A stretch of 64,000 nucleotides of DNA, taken from assembly GCA_002104905.1 (NCBI GenBank), contig MCFE01000042.1, positions 124,001 to 188,000 of the forward strand. Direction: 5' to 3'. Under the pieces are notes generated by a model. The model did no database searches, was not told the origin of the DNA, and saw nothing but the letters and a program-made list of their open reading frames with translations. Shown here piece by piece: positions 52,931 through 63,308 of the stretch. Source of the stretch: Basidiobolus meristosporus CBS 931.73. Its lineage: Eukaryota; Basidiobolomycota; Basidiobolomycetes; Basidiobolales; Basidiobolaceae. Both the position numbers and the translations under genes were made by a program. Position 1 is the stretch's first letter; every line of letters starts with the position of its first letter.

Positions 52931-55348
52931 ATGATCTACAAGGAACTCCCTAAATTCGCTGCCGATGATGAGATCATCTTCGACAAAATTGATGAGCAAA
53001 CTCCAGACAACTGGATCCAGAGACATCCTAACATGATCAGACTTACTGGCAAGCATCCTTTCAACGCCGAGCCTCCTCTGACCGAACTTTACAATGACGG
53101 TTACATCACTTCGAATGCTAAGTTCTACGTGCGCAGTCACGGATTTGTTCCCAGACTTGAATGGGACACCCATACTGTGGAGGTTTGTGGCCTGGTCGAC
53201 AGACCCAGGGTCTTCACTATGGATGAATTGGCTGCCTTCCCCAAGAGACAGTTCCCTGTGACCTTCCCTTGTGCTGGCAACCGTCGTAGAGAAGTCAACA
53301 TGATTAAGCAATCTAAGGGTTTCAGTTGGGGATCCGGTGGCGTCTCTACCTCCATCTTCGGTGGTCTCATGCTAAGAGATTTGTTGCTGGCTTGTGGAGT
53401 CCAAGTTCCTACCGAGGAAGAGGATGACTGGCACGTTCACTTCGAGGGTGTTGAGATGCTTCCAAATGGTATCTACGCTACCAGTATCGCCTACTCCTAT
53501 GCCATGAATGAAGCCAATGAGGTGCTTATGGCTTATGAAATGAACGGGGTCCCCCTGCCTCCCGATCACGGTTACCCCATTAGACTTCTTGTCCCCGGAA
53601 CTATTGGTGGACGTATGGTTAAGTGGGTCAACAAGATCTTTGTCTCCAAGGTCGAATCCGACAACTGGTACCACATCTATGACAACCGTGTTGTTCCCTC
53701 CCATCTCTCTCCTGAGGAGTCAGTTGCCGGTAACTGGTGGCAGAAGATCAACTACATCATCAACCCCATCAACATCAACTCCTCCTTTGTCTATCCCGAG
53801 CACGATGAAGTTGTTCCTCTATCCCAACGCACTTACAACTGCCGTGGATACGCCTACACTGGTAACGGCAGCATGATCACCCGTGTTGAGCTCTCACTCG
53901 ACGACGGTGAATCTTGGATTTTGTGTAACATCGACCAACAGGTTCCCTCTCCCATCAGTAAGAAGTACTGGGCCTGGGCGTTGTGGTCTTACGATCTTCC
54001 ATTAGGCAAGCTGATCAGATGCAAGGAGATCATCGTACGTGCTTGGGATTCAACTCTGAACACTCAACCAGTAAATATCACCTGGAACGTGCTTGGCCAA
54101 ATGAACAACGCCTACTTCAGACTGAGGGTTGATGCCGTAGAAGATGCTAACGGCCAGGTGTCGTTCAAGTTTGTACACCCTGCTCCTACTGAGACCACCG
54201 GCTGGATGGCTGAGAAGTATGGAAGAACCCAGACCAAGGCCGTGGATGATGGCAAGCCCAAGAGCGGAAAGACATTCACTCAAGCTGAAGTCGCTAAGCA
54301 CAGAAGCCAAGATGACTGCTGGATCATCGTGAAGAAGAGAGTCTATGATATCACCAAGTTCGTAACCGAGCATCCTGGCGGTGTTGCCAGTATCATCCTC
54401 AATGCTGGTATCGACTGCACTTCTGACTTCGAGGCTGTTCACTCCTCTACCGCCCATGATATCTTGGAGAAATACTACTTGGGCGATATTGAGGGTGAAT
54501 TGAACAACGAGATCTCGGCCCTGCCTCAAGACGAAGCCGGCGAACTGGTGGCATTGTCGAACCAGTACCGCTCATTCCCATTGATTGCCAGAAGAGACTT
54601 AAGCCATGATACTCGCTTGTTCCGCTTCGAGCTACCAAGCCCTGAATACCGCTTAGGCCTGCCTGTAGGAAAGCACGTCTACCTCAAAGCAAACATCAAT
54701 GGAAAGGACGTGATCCGTGCCTATACTCCATACTCATTGGACGAAGAATTGGGTTACGTTGACCTCATTGTCAAGGTGTACTACAAGAACGTCCATCCTA
54801 AATTCCCCGAAGGCGGCTTGATGACTCAGTATCTTGACTCGCTTCAAATCGGTGAAACTGTGGGAATGAAGGGACCCGTTGGCCACTTCAAGTATGAGGG
54901 TCTTGGTAACTACGACGTTGATTTCAGTAAGTCTAGAAGACACGCTCACATCATCGGTATGATTGCTGGCGGCAGCGGAATCACTCCCATGCTTCAAGTG
55001 ATCAAGTCAGTGCTCAACAACCCATTGGACTTCACTAGACTTCATCTGCTGTATGCCAATCGTACCCCAGAGGATATTCTACTCCGTGAGGAACTTGACC
55101 AGCTTGCTGAAAAGCACTCTGAACAGCTCAAGGTGTGGTATACCGTCGATGGAGAGGCCCCCATTGACTGGGAGTATTCCGTTGGCTATGTTGACTACGA
55201 GATGTGCAAGGCGCATCTACCATCTGCCAGCAACGACAAGCGTAAAGCCATCATGTTGTTGTGTGGCCCAACTCCAATGATCCAGTATGCTTGCTTACCC
55301 GCTCTTGAGAAGATGGGCTATGATCCAGAGGCGGTTATTACTTTCTAA
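52931..55348 (+). CDS. niaD: Assimilatory nitrate reductase (molybdopterin, cytochrome b5, FAD/NAD(P)H)
   Basis: A single exon of 805 residues from the first in-frame ATG; fungal enzymes are usually 850-980, the difference lying in the variable N-terminus. It reduces nitrate to nitrite in the cytosol. The molybdenum-cofactor domain starts at RHPNMIRLTGKHPFN and has the Mo-ligand cysteine in FPCAGNRR (about Cys114), followed by GGRMVKWVNKI and the dimerisation domain. Cytochrome b5 follows (about 447-527) with haem histidines in EHPGG and AVHSS. The FAD domain has RAYTPYS, and the NAD(P)H domain GGSGITPMLQV and CGPTPMIQ. It lacks introns while most neighbours have them. No nitrite reductase or nitrate transporter is in the window, so it is not in a complete nitrate cluster here. 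The call is very secure. Confidence 0.96.
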   Translation: MIYKELPKFAADDEIIFDKIDEQTPDNWIQRHPNMIRLTGKHPFNAEPPLTELYNDGYITSNAKFYVRSHGFVPRLEWDTHTVEVCGLVDRPRVFTMDELAAFPKRQFPVTFPCAGNRRREVNMIKQSKGFSWGSGGVSTSIFGGLMLRDLLLACGVQVPTEEEDDWHVHFEGVEMLPNGIYATSIAYSYAMNEANEVLMAYEMNGVPLPPDHGYPIRLLVPGTIGGRMVKWVNKIFVSKVESDNWYHIYDNRVVPSHLSPEESVAGNWWQKINYIINPININSSFVYPEHDEVVPLSQRTYNCRGYAYTGNGSMITRVELSLDDGESWILCNIDQQVPSPISKKYWAWALWSYDLPLGKLIRCKEIIVRAWDSTLNTQPVNITWNVLGQMNNAYFRLRVDAVEDANGQVSFKFVHPAPTETTGWMAEKYGRTQTKAVDDGKPKSGKTFTQAEVAKHRSQDDCWIIVKKRVYDITKFVTEHPGGVASIILNAGIDCTSDFEAVHSSTAHDILEKYYLGDIEGELNNEISALPQDEAGELVALSNQYRSFPLIARRDLSHDTRLFRFELPSPEYRLGLPVGKHVYLKANINGKDVIRAYTPYSLDEELGYVDLIVKVYYKNVHPKFPEGGLMTQYLDSLQIGETVGMKGPVGHFKYEGLGNYDVDFSKSRRHAHIIGMIAGGSGITPMLQVIKSVLNNPLDFTRLHLLYANRTPEDILLREELDQLAEKHSEQLKVWYTVDGEAPIDWEYSVGYVDYEMCKAHLPSASNDKRKAIMLLCGPTPMIQYACLPALEKMGYDPEAVITF

Positions 55349-57985
55349 GACTCATCATTTGTTAGATACCATTTCCCAATATAGAATATCTGTATACTAG
55401 GCCGATTAATAAACCAAATTTAGAATATCTGTGTACCAAGTATACCTAGAAGTCAGATTGGTTCTGTTGACTAATGTGGCTCATTGCACTTCTGGTGGCT
55501 TGACTTGAGTGTTATTTTCCGCAGAATGCCACTGAAATGCGGACATGACGTTCATGTTCCAGACCCAACACGAACCATGCTTTTGAACAGTATTATGGAA
55601 GAGTGTTCTTCCAGACATGGTAATTGGGGCTCCAACCCAAAAATATTTATACCAGATTCTCACAAATTAACCATTACGGTGACTATTTTTGGTAACGCAA
55701 AATATTCCTATTACTCGATAAGCAGTAGAAAATCCAGCGTGGTCTCAATGAACCAATTATTGGATGCTATCATGGCCAAATACGGGGCTGATTTGAAATT
55801 GGATTAAACTTAGAGTGCTCCGCGTTTTCATTTAGAGTGGTGTACCCAATCATCGGCCAATTTGTGAATGCTATTTTTTTATCAAGAGTATGTGGGCAAT
55901 ATATGGCCATCATCAATATCTCCCTTAGCAAAGAGAGTGTATTGTCGGAAAAACTCCTTTTTTTGATTTCCATTTCATACACTCCTCAATGCTGATTCTG
56001 CTATCAGTACAAAGTGATCATGGTGCACTACCTATGGTGCACTACCTATGGTGCACTACCTAGTTGAGAGCCTTCGGATATATCCTTGGGTGCTTGTTAA
56101 CATCAGACAACTCTACACCATGGTTAGGATGAATTGTGAGCGGTACTTATACTTACGACCTTCTTTTAGTCACGTAAAGTTATTTTTATCGTTTCATTAT
56201 AATGAATTAGCTCAGTTTTTGATAAGATGCGAGCTTATGGTGCCTTTCTTGACTTCTAAAAAGAGTATGCGTTTGACCATCCTACGGTGAAAGTGCATAT
56301 TTGGTAATTCACAAAAGAGTATGCCTTTGACTATCTCATGGTGAAATTGCTCATTTGGTTATTCACTTGCTGCATACTTGAAATAACATGAGCGATATAA
56401 TGTTCATATCCGGAATACGTTGGTGTCGGCTAGAAAAAATACCGGATAAATTGGATTCCCTCATCACGGTTGAGGTATAATGTTGCCCTCTTCATTTAAA
56501 TATAGGAAACATGGGTATACTTACACCGTGGCTGAGAGTTTACACGGTACTGTTGTAACTTGCCATCCAATAAATGATCTGGTATGTGGACGTGACAAGA
56601 AGTTCATGACAAGAAAAAATGATATCAGATGCTGACTGCAAAAGCATGATACGCTATTACAGAGTATTAGGTTGGGAATTATACACGTTTAGCCAGCCGA
56701 TTTGGAAGCTCTTAAAAGGCTTGAAACAACAATGATTTTTACTTGGCTTCAGAATATTGTCTATCATCTTGCAAGGTATCAGTGAAGGCATCCAATCATT
56801 ACATTAAGGGGATTGTAGCTACTACGTTTATTCCTAGGCTGGGGATTATATCTACCTTATTTTTGTCGCCCTCCGAGGTCTCTGTGCTTAATGGTACGAA
56901 ACATATATAGAATCACTGTTTTCACTTAATACCTTTTCATTTGTAATGCAGTTTATCAAAATTTCTGCAAAAAAATATAACCATGAGTTAATCGGAGTTG
57001 GACATAAGTTCAATCACCATATCAATTTCAGCTGGAATCCACAATGGCTGATATGCAATGCATCTCCTGGAATAAGCCGCTTCCGTCACAAATTTCTCTC
57101 AAGAGACCACCTTCCTCGCAGTCCATTGACTCCCACTCTGAGATGAGAGCGTCGAATGAGTCAAAGAGCGCATCCTGTGTATGGCTCAGCTCTGCAGCAA
57201 TAAACATCAACAAGCATTCGCAAATATAAGAGAGAATGGGTGAGCCCTACCATCAATCATACAAAGAAGACTCTCCTCCATTCCACAGGTTGCCAAAATC
57301 TAGACACGCCGGTAGTCATCCCCATGTATAGCCCCGTAGAAGCTAGGGTCTAGCACTGATCAAGCGCAAGCTAACAGTGGAGCGACGCTTAGTGGTATGA
57401 GTGAGGTGCATAGTTGTTGATACTGTTCCAGCCAATTGGGCAGAGTGTGTTTATGGCATTTTCAACAGCAGCCGCTTTGGTGTTGAAGACAGGTTTGTAA
57501 TAGCATCCTACATTAGATGCAGCTAAATCCTGCTGTTGTCTGAGATCCATTGTTATACAGCCAGCTTATATCAATTGAGTCATTAACTACCAATAGATAG
57601 GCGTGCGTTAAGGAAAGAAGTGAACGAAGCTTGTAAGCTCTGATATGGTTATTGGATTCTAGTACCGTAACTGTGTATTTGTACTTATCCAGTATTTCTC
57701 TTGAACTATCAACAAAGAGCTATAGACAACTTGGAACCTACTAAAGATCCTGTATCCAAGAATTTATAGACTGTTTTCTTACCGCTATCATACCAAATAC
57801 ACTGTGAAAGATATGACAACTTCAATAAAAGATCTCCAAGTCATACTACTGTAAAACACCCAAAAAACACTTGATTTATACATTAACACTAAACAAAGTA
57901 TTCACAACAAACAATGCAAATACAATTTTGCATCTGGATATTTACCCCTAACTAAACCAGGTTACCTCTCATTTCTCCTGATTTA
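55349..57985. other. 2.6-kb gene-poor spacer before the subtelomeric zone
   Basis: I see no supported gene. A 107-codon ORF at 55484-55807 has no motif. The sequence is A/T-rich with dispersed short repeats. Confidence 0.45.
56020..56061. repeat. Three perfect copies of a 14-bp repeat
   Basis: ATGGTGCACTACCT occurs three times head to tail. Confidence 0.9.
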
Positions 57986-58335
57986 GGGGGGGGGGAGACA
58001 GTCATCAACAGGTGAAATCTTTACTTCAGTTAAAATAGAGAATCAAGAGCTACTGTTGTAGCTTTGATGCAAGAGTGTGTAGCTGTGGTGAATTGTTAGA
58101 TAAGTTAACAAGTAGAAATGATAGCTCATCAGTGCTCAAGACACTGTTCAGTGAGAAGGGGGGTAGCAAGAGGGGTAAGAATGATTAGTCAACAACATTA
58201 ATAAGGGAACATGATACAGAATGATACACATCATAAAGGGAGTGTGCTGCTTCAGATATTGCTGCCAAAGGTCTGTCAAGTATCTCAAGTAGGCCAGCTT
58301 GGGCTCTTCTGACTGCATAATATAATTGTTGTAAG
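57986..58335 (-). mobile_element. Diverged 3' fragment of the non-LTR retrotransposon
   Basis: On the plus strand it begins TTTAGGGGGGGGGG then GAGACAGTCATCAACAGGTGAAATC, matching the 3' end of the full element at 58.7 kb. Similarity runs for about 340 bp (the RT C-terminal coding end) and then fades, with many substitutions and small indels. It is the oldest of the copies here. No intact ORF remains. Confidence 0.8.
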
Positions 58336-58667
58336 AGTCTTGGAGATACTGGAAGTGATTGGGAGGACAAGTAGATTATGTGGTTTTCACTTAATGATTT
58401 ATTGAATGTAAAAGTGGTATTTATACTTTTACCTGGTCTTGGCATTACAAACACGTAGAATAGGTTACGGAAGGTCCCAAGAACATGTGTGCAAAGTTTG
58501 GGGCTGTTTGGACAACTTTGAGAGTTTTCATGTTCTGGGCACCTGGTATTTTGGTGAAAATATTCTAAGTAAATCCCAACAATGAATTTGGTCAGTATTC
58601 TCTAGAATTTGAAGGTGATGATCTAAGTGACTAAGTTAGGTGAATATTTGGGTTGAATTACAAATTT

Positions 58668-58702
58668 TAGGGGGGGGGGGAGACAGTCACCAACAGGTGA
58701 AG
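58668..58702 (-). mobile_element. Very short 3'-end stub of the same retrotransposon
   Basis: TTAG followed by a G run and GAGACAGTCACCAACAGGTGAA repeats the last 25 or so bases of the element, then breaks off into GGGTTAGGGG where the next copy begins. This looks like an extreme 5' truncation or a nested insertion into telomere-type sequence. Confidence 0.65.
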
Positions 58703-58768
58703 GGTTAGGGGGGGGGACAGTCACCAACAGGTGAAATCTTTATTTCAGTTGAAACAAAGAAGCCAGCA

Positions 58769-60487
58769 CTACTGTTGTAGCTTTGATACAAGAGTGTGTA
58801 GCTGAGGGGAATTTGTAGGTAAGTTAATAAGAAGTGATGATAGTTCTTCAGTGCTCAAGACACTGTTCAGTGGGAAGGGGGCTAGCAAGAGAGGTAAGAA
58901 TGACTTGTGAACAACATTAATGAGGGGAATGTGATAAGGATTGATGTTCATCATAAAGGGAGTGTGCTGCTGCAGATATTGCTGCCAAAGGTCTGTCAAG
59001 TACTTCAGGTAGGCCAGCTTGGGTTTTTCTGACTGCAGAATATAGTGTGCAAACTTCTTGACTTCAGGATCTCCAAGTATAGTTCTCCAGCAGGAGCCAG
59101 GTGTTGTGTGGTGTGTTCTCTTCCAGGCCTTAATCAGTGGGTTGTTGCAGTGGTGAAGTCTGAGATATAATCTGGTTCTAAGGTAGAGAAGTCTGATCTT
59201 ATAGGGCATAAACCCAAAAGCACCAAGAATAGCATGTCTGTAGGGGCATTCAGGCAAATGAGTCACCAAGGAGGTAATGCACCATACTGCAAACTTGTCA
59301 AGCTTAGTGCAGTCTCTAGAAGTAAGAGAGAGAAGTGGTAAGCCAAATTCCAGGACAGGGAAGACAAACTGCTTGAGTAGAAGGAGGCAGCTGGGAGCTG
59401 AAGTTGTAGGAGGAGTAACAGCTAGTAGCTTGTGGAGTGCCTGTCTTGCCAGGATAATTCTCTTCTTCAGGTGTGCTCCAGAGTCTAGTCCAGTAGGAAG
59501 GAAAGGAAAGCCAAGATATGTAGCAGAAACCTGAGCAGGTAGAGTGGAGTTCTCCAGGTTGATGGGAGAGCCCAAAGGTACTGTCTTTGCAATGGAAAGC
59601 TGGAGATTATTCTTCTGCAGATACTGGTGGATGGTCTGGGAGTCTTGTTGCACATTGGAGGAGGATATTCTGATGTCATCAGCAAAGAGAGTAACCAGGC
59701 TGTCAGCTGAGAGTCTTGGGAAATCACTCAGGAAGATGGCAAACAGTATAGGACCAAGCACAGAGCCTTGAACCACTCCATTAGGAACTGAGAACACAGC
59801 TGATTGCTCACTTGGGTGCAGAATTCTTGCTTGTGGATCCAGAAACAGAGACCTGATAAAGAGGGTGAGAGAGGTACTGGAGAAGCATTGCAACTTGGAC
59901 CAAAGCAGATTTCTGTCAACTGAATCAAAGGCCTTAGTTATATCAAACAGAACAGAGGGATACTTGCACTGGAGAGAGTGATCTTGGCTAAGTATGACTG
60001 CATATTCCAAGGAGAGGCCAGGAACAAAGCCAAACTGTGCAGGATGAAACTTGAGGGAGTCAGAGTAGAGCTCCTGAGCAAGCAGAAGCTCAAACACCTT
60101 TCTGCAGGTGGGCAGCAGAGATATTGGCCTGTAGGAGCTAGGATCCAGGTGCTTTCCTTTACCCTTGTACAGTGGCAGAACATTTGCAAAGGACCATTCC
60201 TCAGGAGTAGAAAGCTGGGCTGAGCATTGCTGAAACAGTGGAAGCAGAAGTGCAGACATGGCCTTGGTACTAGTCTTCAGAAGCTCATAGGAGATTGTGT
60301 CCACACCTGGAGCAGTAGAGTTGGGAAGCCTCTTGAGCACATTATGGATTCTCCTTTGATCAAGTGCAAGTGGGATGGGCAGAGTCTTGAAGTCAGGATG
60401 AAAGCCAGGAGTTGAGTACTGCTTTGTAGAGAAGAAGATGTTAGCCAGCTGTTCTGTTGAAGGTAACTTCCTGGAAGAGGGCCTCAT
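58769..60487 (-). CDS. LINE reverse transcriptase ORF
   Basis: 572 residues from an ATG at 60487. The RT core is complete: NSTAPGVDTISYELLK, a YKGKGKHLDPSSYRPISLLP block, QFGFVPGLSLEYAV, FDITKAFDSVDRNLLW, PNGVVQGSVLGPILFAIFLSD, and the catalytic FADD box in LVTLFADDIRIS. An RNase H domain is not evident. The ATG overlaps the stop of the endonuclease ORF as ATGA. The frame is open upstream of the ATG to about 60,640, so a fusion with the endonuclease after a frame change is equally possible. The last 76 codons recur nearly unchanged at 63,363-63,593. Confidence 0.88.
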   Translation of the reverse strand: MRPSSRKLPSTEQLANIFFSTKQYSTPGFHPDFKTLPIPLALDQRRIHNVLKRLPNSTAPGVDTISYELLKTSTKAMSALLLPLFQQCSAQLSTPEEWSFANVLPLYKGKGKHLDPSSYRPISLLPTCRKVFELLLAQELYSDSLKFHPAQFGFVPGLSLEYAVILSQDHSLQCKYPSVLFDITKAFDSVDRNLLWSKLQCFSSTSLTLFIRSLFLDPQARILHPSEQSAVFSVPNGVVQGSVLGPILFAIFLSDFPRLSADSLVTLFADDIRISSSNVQQDSQTIHQYLQKNNLQLSIAKTVPLGSPINLENSTLPAQVSATYLGFPFLPTGLDSGAHLKKRIILARQALHKLLAVTPPTTSAPSCLLLLKQFVFPVLEFGLPLLSLTSRDCTKLDKFAVWCITSLVTHLPECPYRHAILGAFGFMPYKIRLLYLRTRLYLRLHHCNNPLIKAWKRTHHTTPGSCWRTILGDPEVKKFAHYILQSEKPKLAYLKYLTDLWQQYLQQHTPFMMNINPYHIPLINVVHKSFLPLLLAPFPLNSVLSTEELSSLLINLPTNSPQLHTLVSKLQQ

Positions 60488-61536
60488 TGCCCTGTAGAGT
60501 CTTGATACTGTCTTGTTATAGAGTTGGAAGATTGCAGAGGCAAGGAACTCATAATATGATCCCAGAGCTGAGTATGCAGAGTGTGGTGAATTGCCTTGGA
60601 GTGGTGTATTGCTGTCAGGAGGAGTTTCTCTGTTTTTGGGTTAGGGAAACTCAGGTAGCTTTGTTGCAGGGCTGAAACAATGGATTCCCATTTTCTTGAG
60701 GTAACAGCAGTAGTCTTGCATGGCAGTGAGAGGGAGGCAGACACCAGAATCAGATGCTTCACAAAGAGCCAGGCATAGTTGAGATCATCTGGCAGAGAAA
60801 GTAGCAAACTGGCAAGCTTCAAGTAGTTCCCAAAGTCTTTCTTCTGATTCTTGGTAGCTTTGTGGGTGAGCACAGTAAGTTTTGGCAGCTTCTTCTTCAC
60901 AACTGGTTGCATAGAAAGGGACCAGGCTGGGTGGTCAGAGGCTCTGAAGGATCCTAGCTCAGCTCCAGAGAATTGCTTAACTTCATTCACAAAGTAGAGG
61001 GCAGCAGCAGAAGGGCAGATCCAGTCAACACATCTTTTCTCAGATTGAGCACCTAGTGCTAGCAGATGACTTTCTCTCAGGAAGTTCAGTAGGACTGTAG
61101 ACCTTGGCTTCATTCTTGCAGTCAGAGTAGTCTTGTTCTCCGGATGGGGAATGTTGTGATCTCCAAGCAAGATAATAGGTGTTGATATAGATTGCTGGTA
61201 TTGCTGAACATTCTGGCATATAACTTGCACTTCCTGAAGGGAGAGACTTGGAGGCAGATAGCAGAGCACCAGACTGATAGTTGGCAACTGGAGAGCAGCA
61301 CAGTAAGGGGAGTAAAGAGGAACACAGAGCTGAGGAGTATTGATGGTAGAAGAGATGAAGCAGATAGAGGAGGTATTCTTTGTTCTAGGAGTAGAAAAGC
61401 AATATAGATTAGTCAAAAGTATAGAGGGTAGCTGGACATCAATCAAACACAGGAGGGAAAATCTTGAAAGAAGTCTCTCTAGAGTTGGTCTTGATGGCTG
61501 TATGCTGTTGCAGTTAAGCAACAGAACTTCAGGTAG
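60484..61536 (-). CDS. LINE APE-like endonuclease ORF, in frame with ORF1 after a UGA
   Basis: The frame continues directly from ORF1 after one TGA (61539-61537) and has no early ATG. The fold begins at once with LLLNCNS, the usual first strand of APE-type endonucleases. Later LGDHNIPH stands for the GDxN motif and SDHPAW for the C-terminal SDH motif. The glutamate of the usual second motif (Q-E-T type) is not seen: the corresponding part reads LIDVQLPS. Length from the TGA is about 350 codons. Translation would need stop-codon readthrough or re-initiation. The end overlaps the RT start by four bases. Confidence 0.65.
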   Translation of the reverse strand, partial: LPEVLLLNCNSIQPSRPTLERLLSRFSLLCLIDVQLPSILLTNLYCFSTPRTKNTSSICFISSTINTPQLCVPLYSPYCAALQLPTISLVLCYLPPSLSLQEVQVICQNVQQYQQSISTPIILLGDHNIPHPENKTTLTARMKPRSTVLLNFLRESHLLALGAQSEKRCVDWICPSAAALYFVNEVKQFSGAELGSFRASDHPAWSLSMQPVVKKKLPKLTVLTHKATKNQKKDFGNYLKLASLLLSLPDDLNYAWLFVKHLILVSASLSLPCKTTAVTSRKWESIVSALQQSYLSFPNPKTEKLLLTAIHHSKAIHHTLHTQLWDHIMSSLPLQSSNSITRQYQDSTGQ

Positions 61537-63046
61537 TCAGGCAGAGGTTGTAGCTTCTTCAGAGACAGCATTGACAATGTGACCTGCAGAGTCCCAGAGC
61601 TCTTCAAATGGTGCATCACTTAAGTCAGCAAGGAGGGAAATGGCATGGTTCTTGAGGAAGTATGCCACATCATAGGAGGGTGCTTGTCTCTTGATGGCAG
61701 CAAAGAAAGACAGAATGGCAACATGGGCTGGAGGCTTGTTGAACAGTAGAGAGTCAGAGGATTCAGATTCTTCAGGCACTATCTTGAAGTCAGTTTTCAG
61801 CCAGTTAAGGTTCTTCTCCACAAAGGCAACAATTGGGTCAGCAATGTTTTGGTCTAGGATAACCTCCAGAATCTTCCCTTTTCTCCAGGCCAGGTTGACA
61901 ATTCTTGAGAGCTGAATATTGCATGCCTTGAGTGCTTTCCTGATGTTGGAAATGGGAGTCCAGGGAACTTGCTTCAAGTACACCACAGTCCAGGTAGAAG
62001 CTGGTGGTAGGTTTGCTGGGGGCTTGTAAGTCCTTCTGTGTGGCAATGGAGCTGCAGTAGTCAGATTGGAGTCCACATTCTCAGTAGAGGGTTTTCTTGA
62101 TGTGTCTTGCTGAATGGTACTGGAGCAGGATGTGCTGATAATTCTTGCTAGAACCTTGCCTGCATAAATCTGAGGTATAGCTGAGGTGACTGTATAGGTG
62201 GTGGCAGCTGGTGCAGGTGGAGAGGCAGAAACTGAAGCAGGAACTGAGGTCACCTGGGAGAAGGCAGTAGAAGCAGGTTTTCTGGGAGGAACAGAGTTCA
62301 CTATCCAGTTGTTCTGTAAAACACTGGAGTAGCTTTTCTGTGGAACAGGATCTTGCTCTTGAACAGGAACAGAAGCAGCAGGCTGGGGCTGAGCAGTAGT
62401 GGTAAGGCAGTGGCACTCCAAGGAAGCTTTTTGCAAGGCATCTCTGGCAGTTTTCAGGGCAGTGTTGGCTTCATTCTTGAGCTTCTTGCATTGGGCATCC
62501 AGTCTCTTGTTTTCAATAGTCCAGGGCAGTATTGGCAGCCTCTAAATCAGCAATTCTCTTCTCAATTGCAAGGAATCTCTGAAGAAATGCATCAGTAGAA
62601 GTGCTGGCATCTGGGAGAGCAGTGGCAGGAATAGACTCCATTGACAGTGGGCTTCTTGGAGGCAAGGAAAGTGGACTGGCAGATTCAGGCACAAAAGGAG
62701 ATATCCTGGCAGGAGGAGAAGGAGTATCCAAGGCAGTAACAGAGGCAATTCTTGTTGGTGAAGCAGCAGCAGGGGAGGCAGGCCTGTTCAGAAACTGGGC
62801 AGGAGAGAGTGCTTGAGGAGAGGGAGTCTTCAGCTTGCCAAGCATGTCTTCCATCAGAGTGATACCAATATTCCTGGTGCATTTGCAGAGAAAAGTAAGC
62901 TTCCTGAGTCTGCCAGCTCTTCCATTCCTTCTGATAGTTCCTTTGTTTCCACAGTTGGGGCAAGAAATCTTCTTGACAGACTTGTCAAAGCAATCAAGAA
63001 CCTTCCTTTCAGGTGTAGTGGGCTCCTGTTGAGGTTTTGGGTGCAT
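61537..63046 (-). CDS. LINE ORF1 (zinc ribbon, coiled coil, RRM-like), one frame change
   Basis: It starts at the ATG at 63046. Near the N-terminus CPNCGNKG and FLCKC form a four-cysteine zinc ribbon after a basic spacer. Ser/Pro/Ala-rich sequence follows, then a heptad-like helix (RIADLEAANTAL). At about 62,515 the frame meets a TGA; the helix continues in the +1 frame (ENKRLDAQCKKLKNEANTAL), so this copy has a frameshift or uses one. The C-terminal half has STWTVVYLKQVPWTPISNIRKAL and a following segment resembling an RRM, as in many LINE ORF1 proteins. It is probably the RNA-binding chaperone of the element. Confidence 0.65.
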
Positions 63047-63115
63047 ATCCAGAGTTTCAGCTTCAAATTTCAATTTTTGAGATTTTTGGGTGATTTTTGA
63101 TGGGTGGGATCAAAA

Positions 63116-63129
63116 TTAGGGTTAGGGTT
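63116..63129. repeat. Interstitial telomere-type repeat at the LINE 5' border
   Basis: TTAGGGTTAGGGTT directly abuts the 5' end of the full-length element. Confidence 0.85.
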
Positions 63130-63271
63130 GCGCGCTGTGACTGCTTTTTATGATCGCAAGGTCAGAACCTAGGAAAAAATAAAAATAGTTAGTAAAGGTG
63201 ATTTAATGGATGGATGGATGGATTCGGAGTCAGATTCAATCAAAAAATCAAATCGTTGACTAATTTAAAGA
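63130..63271. other. Unique subtelomeric filler between telomere-type repeats
   Basis: About 140 bp with a short ATGG run (GATGGATGGATGGAT near 63,208); no coding signal. Confidence 0.5.
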
Positions 63272-63308
63272 GGGTAGGGTGTAGGGTTAGGGTTAGGGTG
63301 TAGGGGGG
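63272..63308. repeat. Telomere-type repeat array at the 3' border of a LINE fragment
   Basis: GGGTAGGGTGTAGGGTTAGGG and TTAGGGTGTAGGGGGG, a mix of TTAGGG and GTAGGG(TG) variants, leads straight into GAGACAGTCACC of the element 3' end. Confidence 0.85.

Larger units (their letters stand above)
58703..63115 (-). mobile_element. Near-full-length APE-type non-LTR retrotransposon (LINE), flanked by TTAGGG repeats
   Basis: About 4.4 kb on the minus strand. Order from its 5' end: ORF1 (zinc ribbon, coiled coil, RRM-like region), endonuclease ORF, reverse transcriptase ORF, then a short 3' UTR ending in a C run (G run on the plus strand). Both flanks are telomere-type: TTAGGGTTAGGG at 63116 on its 5' side and GGGTTAGGGG at about 58,701 on its 3' side. 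There is no poly(A) tail, no LTR and no obvious target-site duplication outside the repeats. ORF1 and the EN-RT junction contain frame changes, so this copy is probably not autonomous as written. Family assignment to non-LTR elements is clear; the clade is not. Confidence 0.88.

Noticed and set aside
55484-55807. 107-codon ORF and a short signal-like peptide at 55474
   Set aside because: The nearby MWLIALLVA frame stops after nine codons and the longer ORF shows no domain; could be a relic but unsupported.
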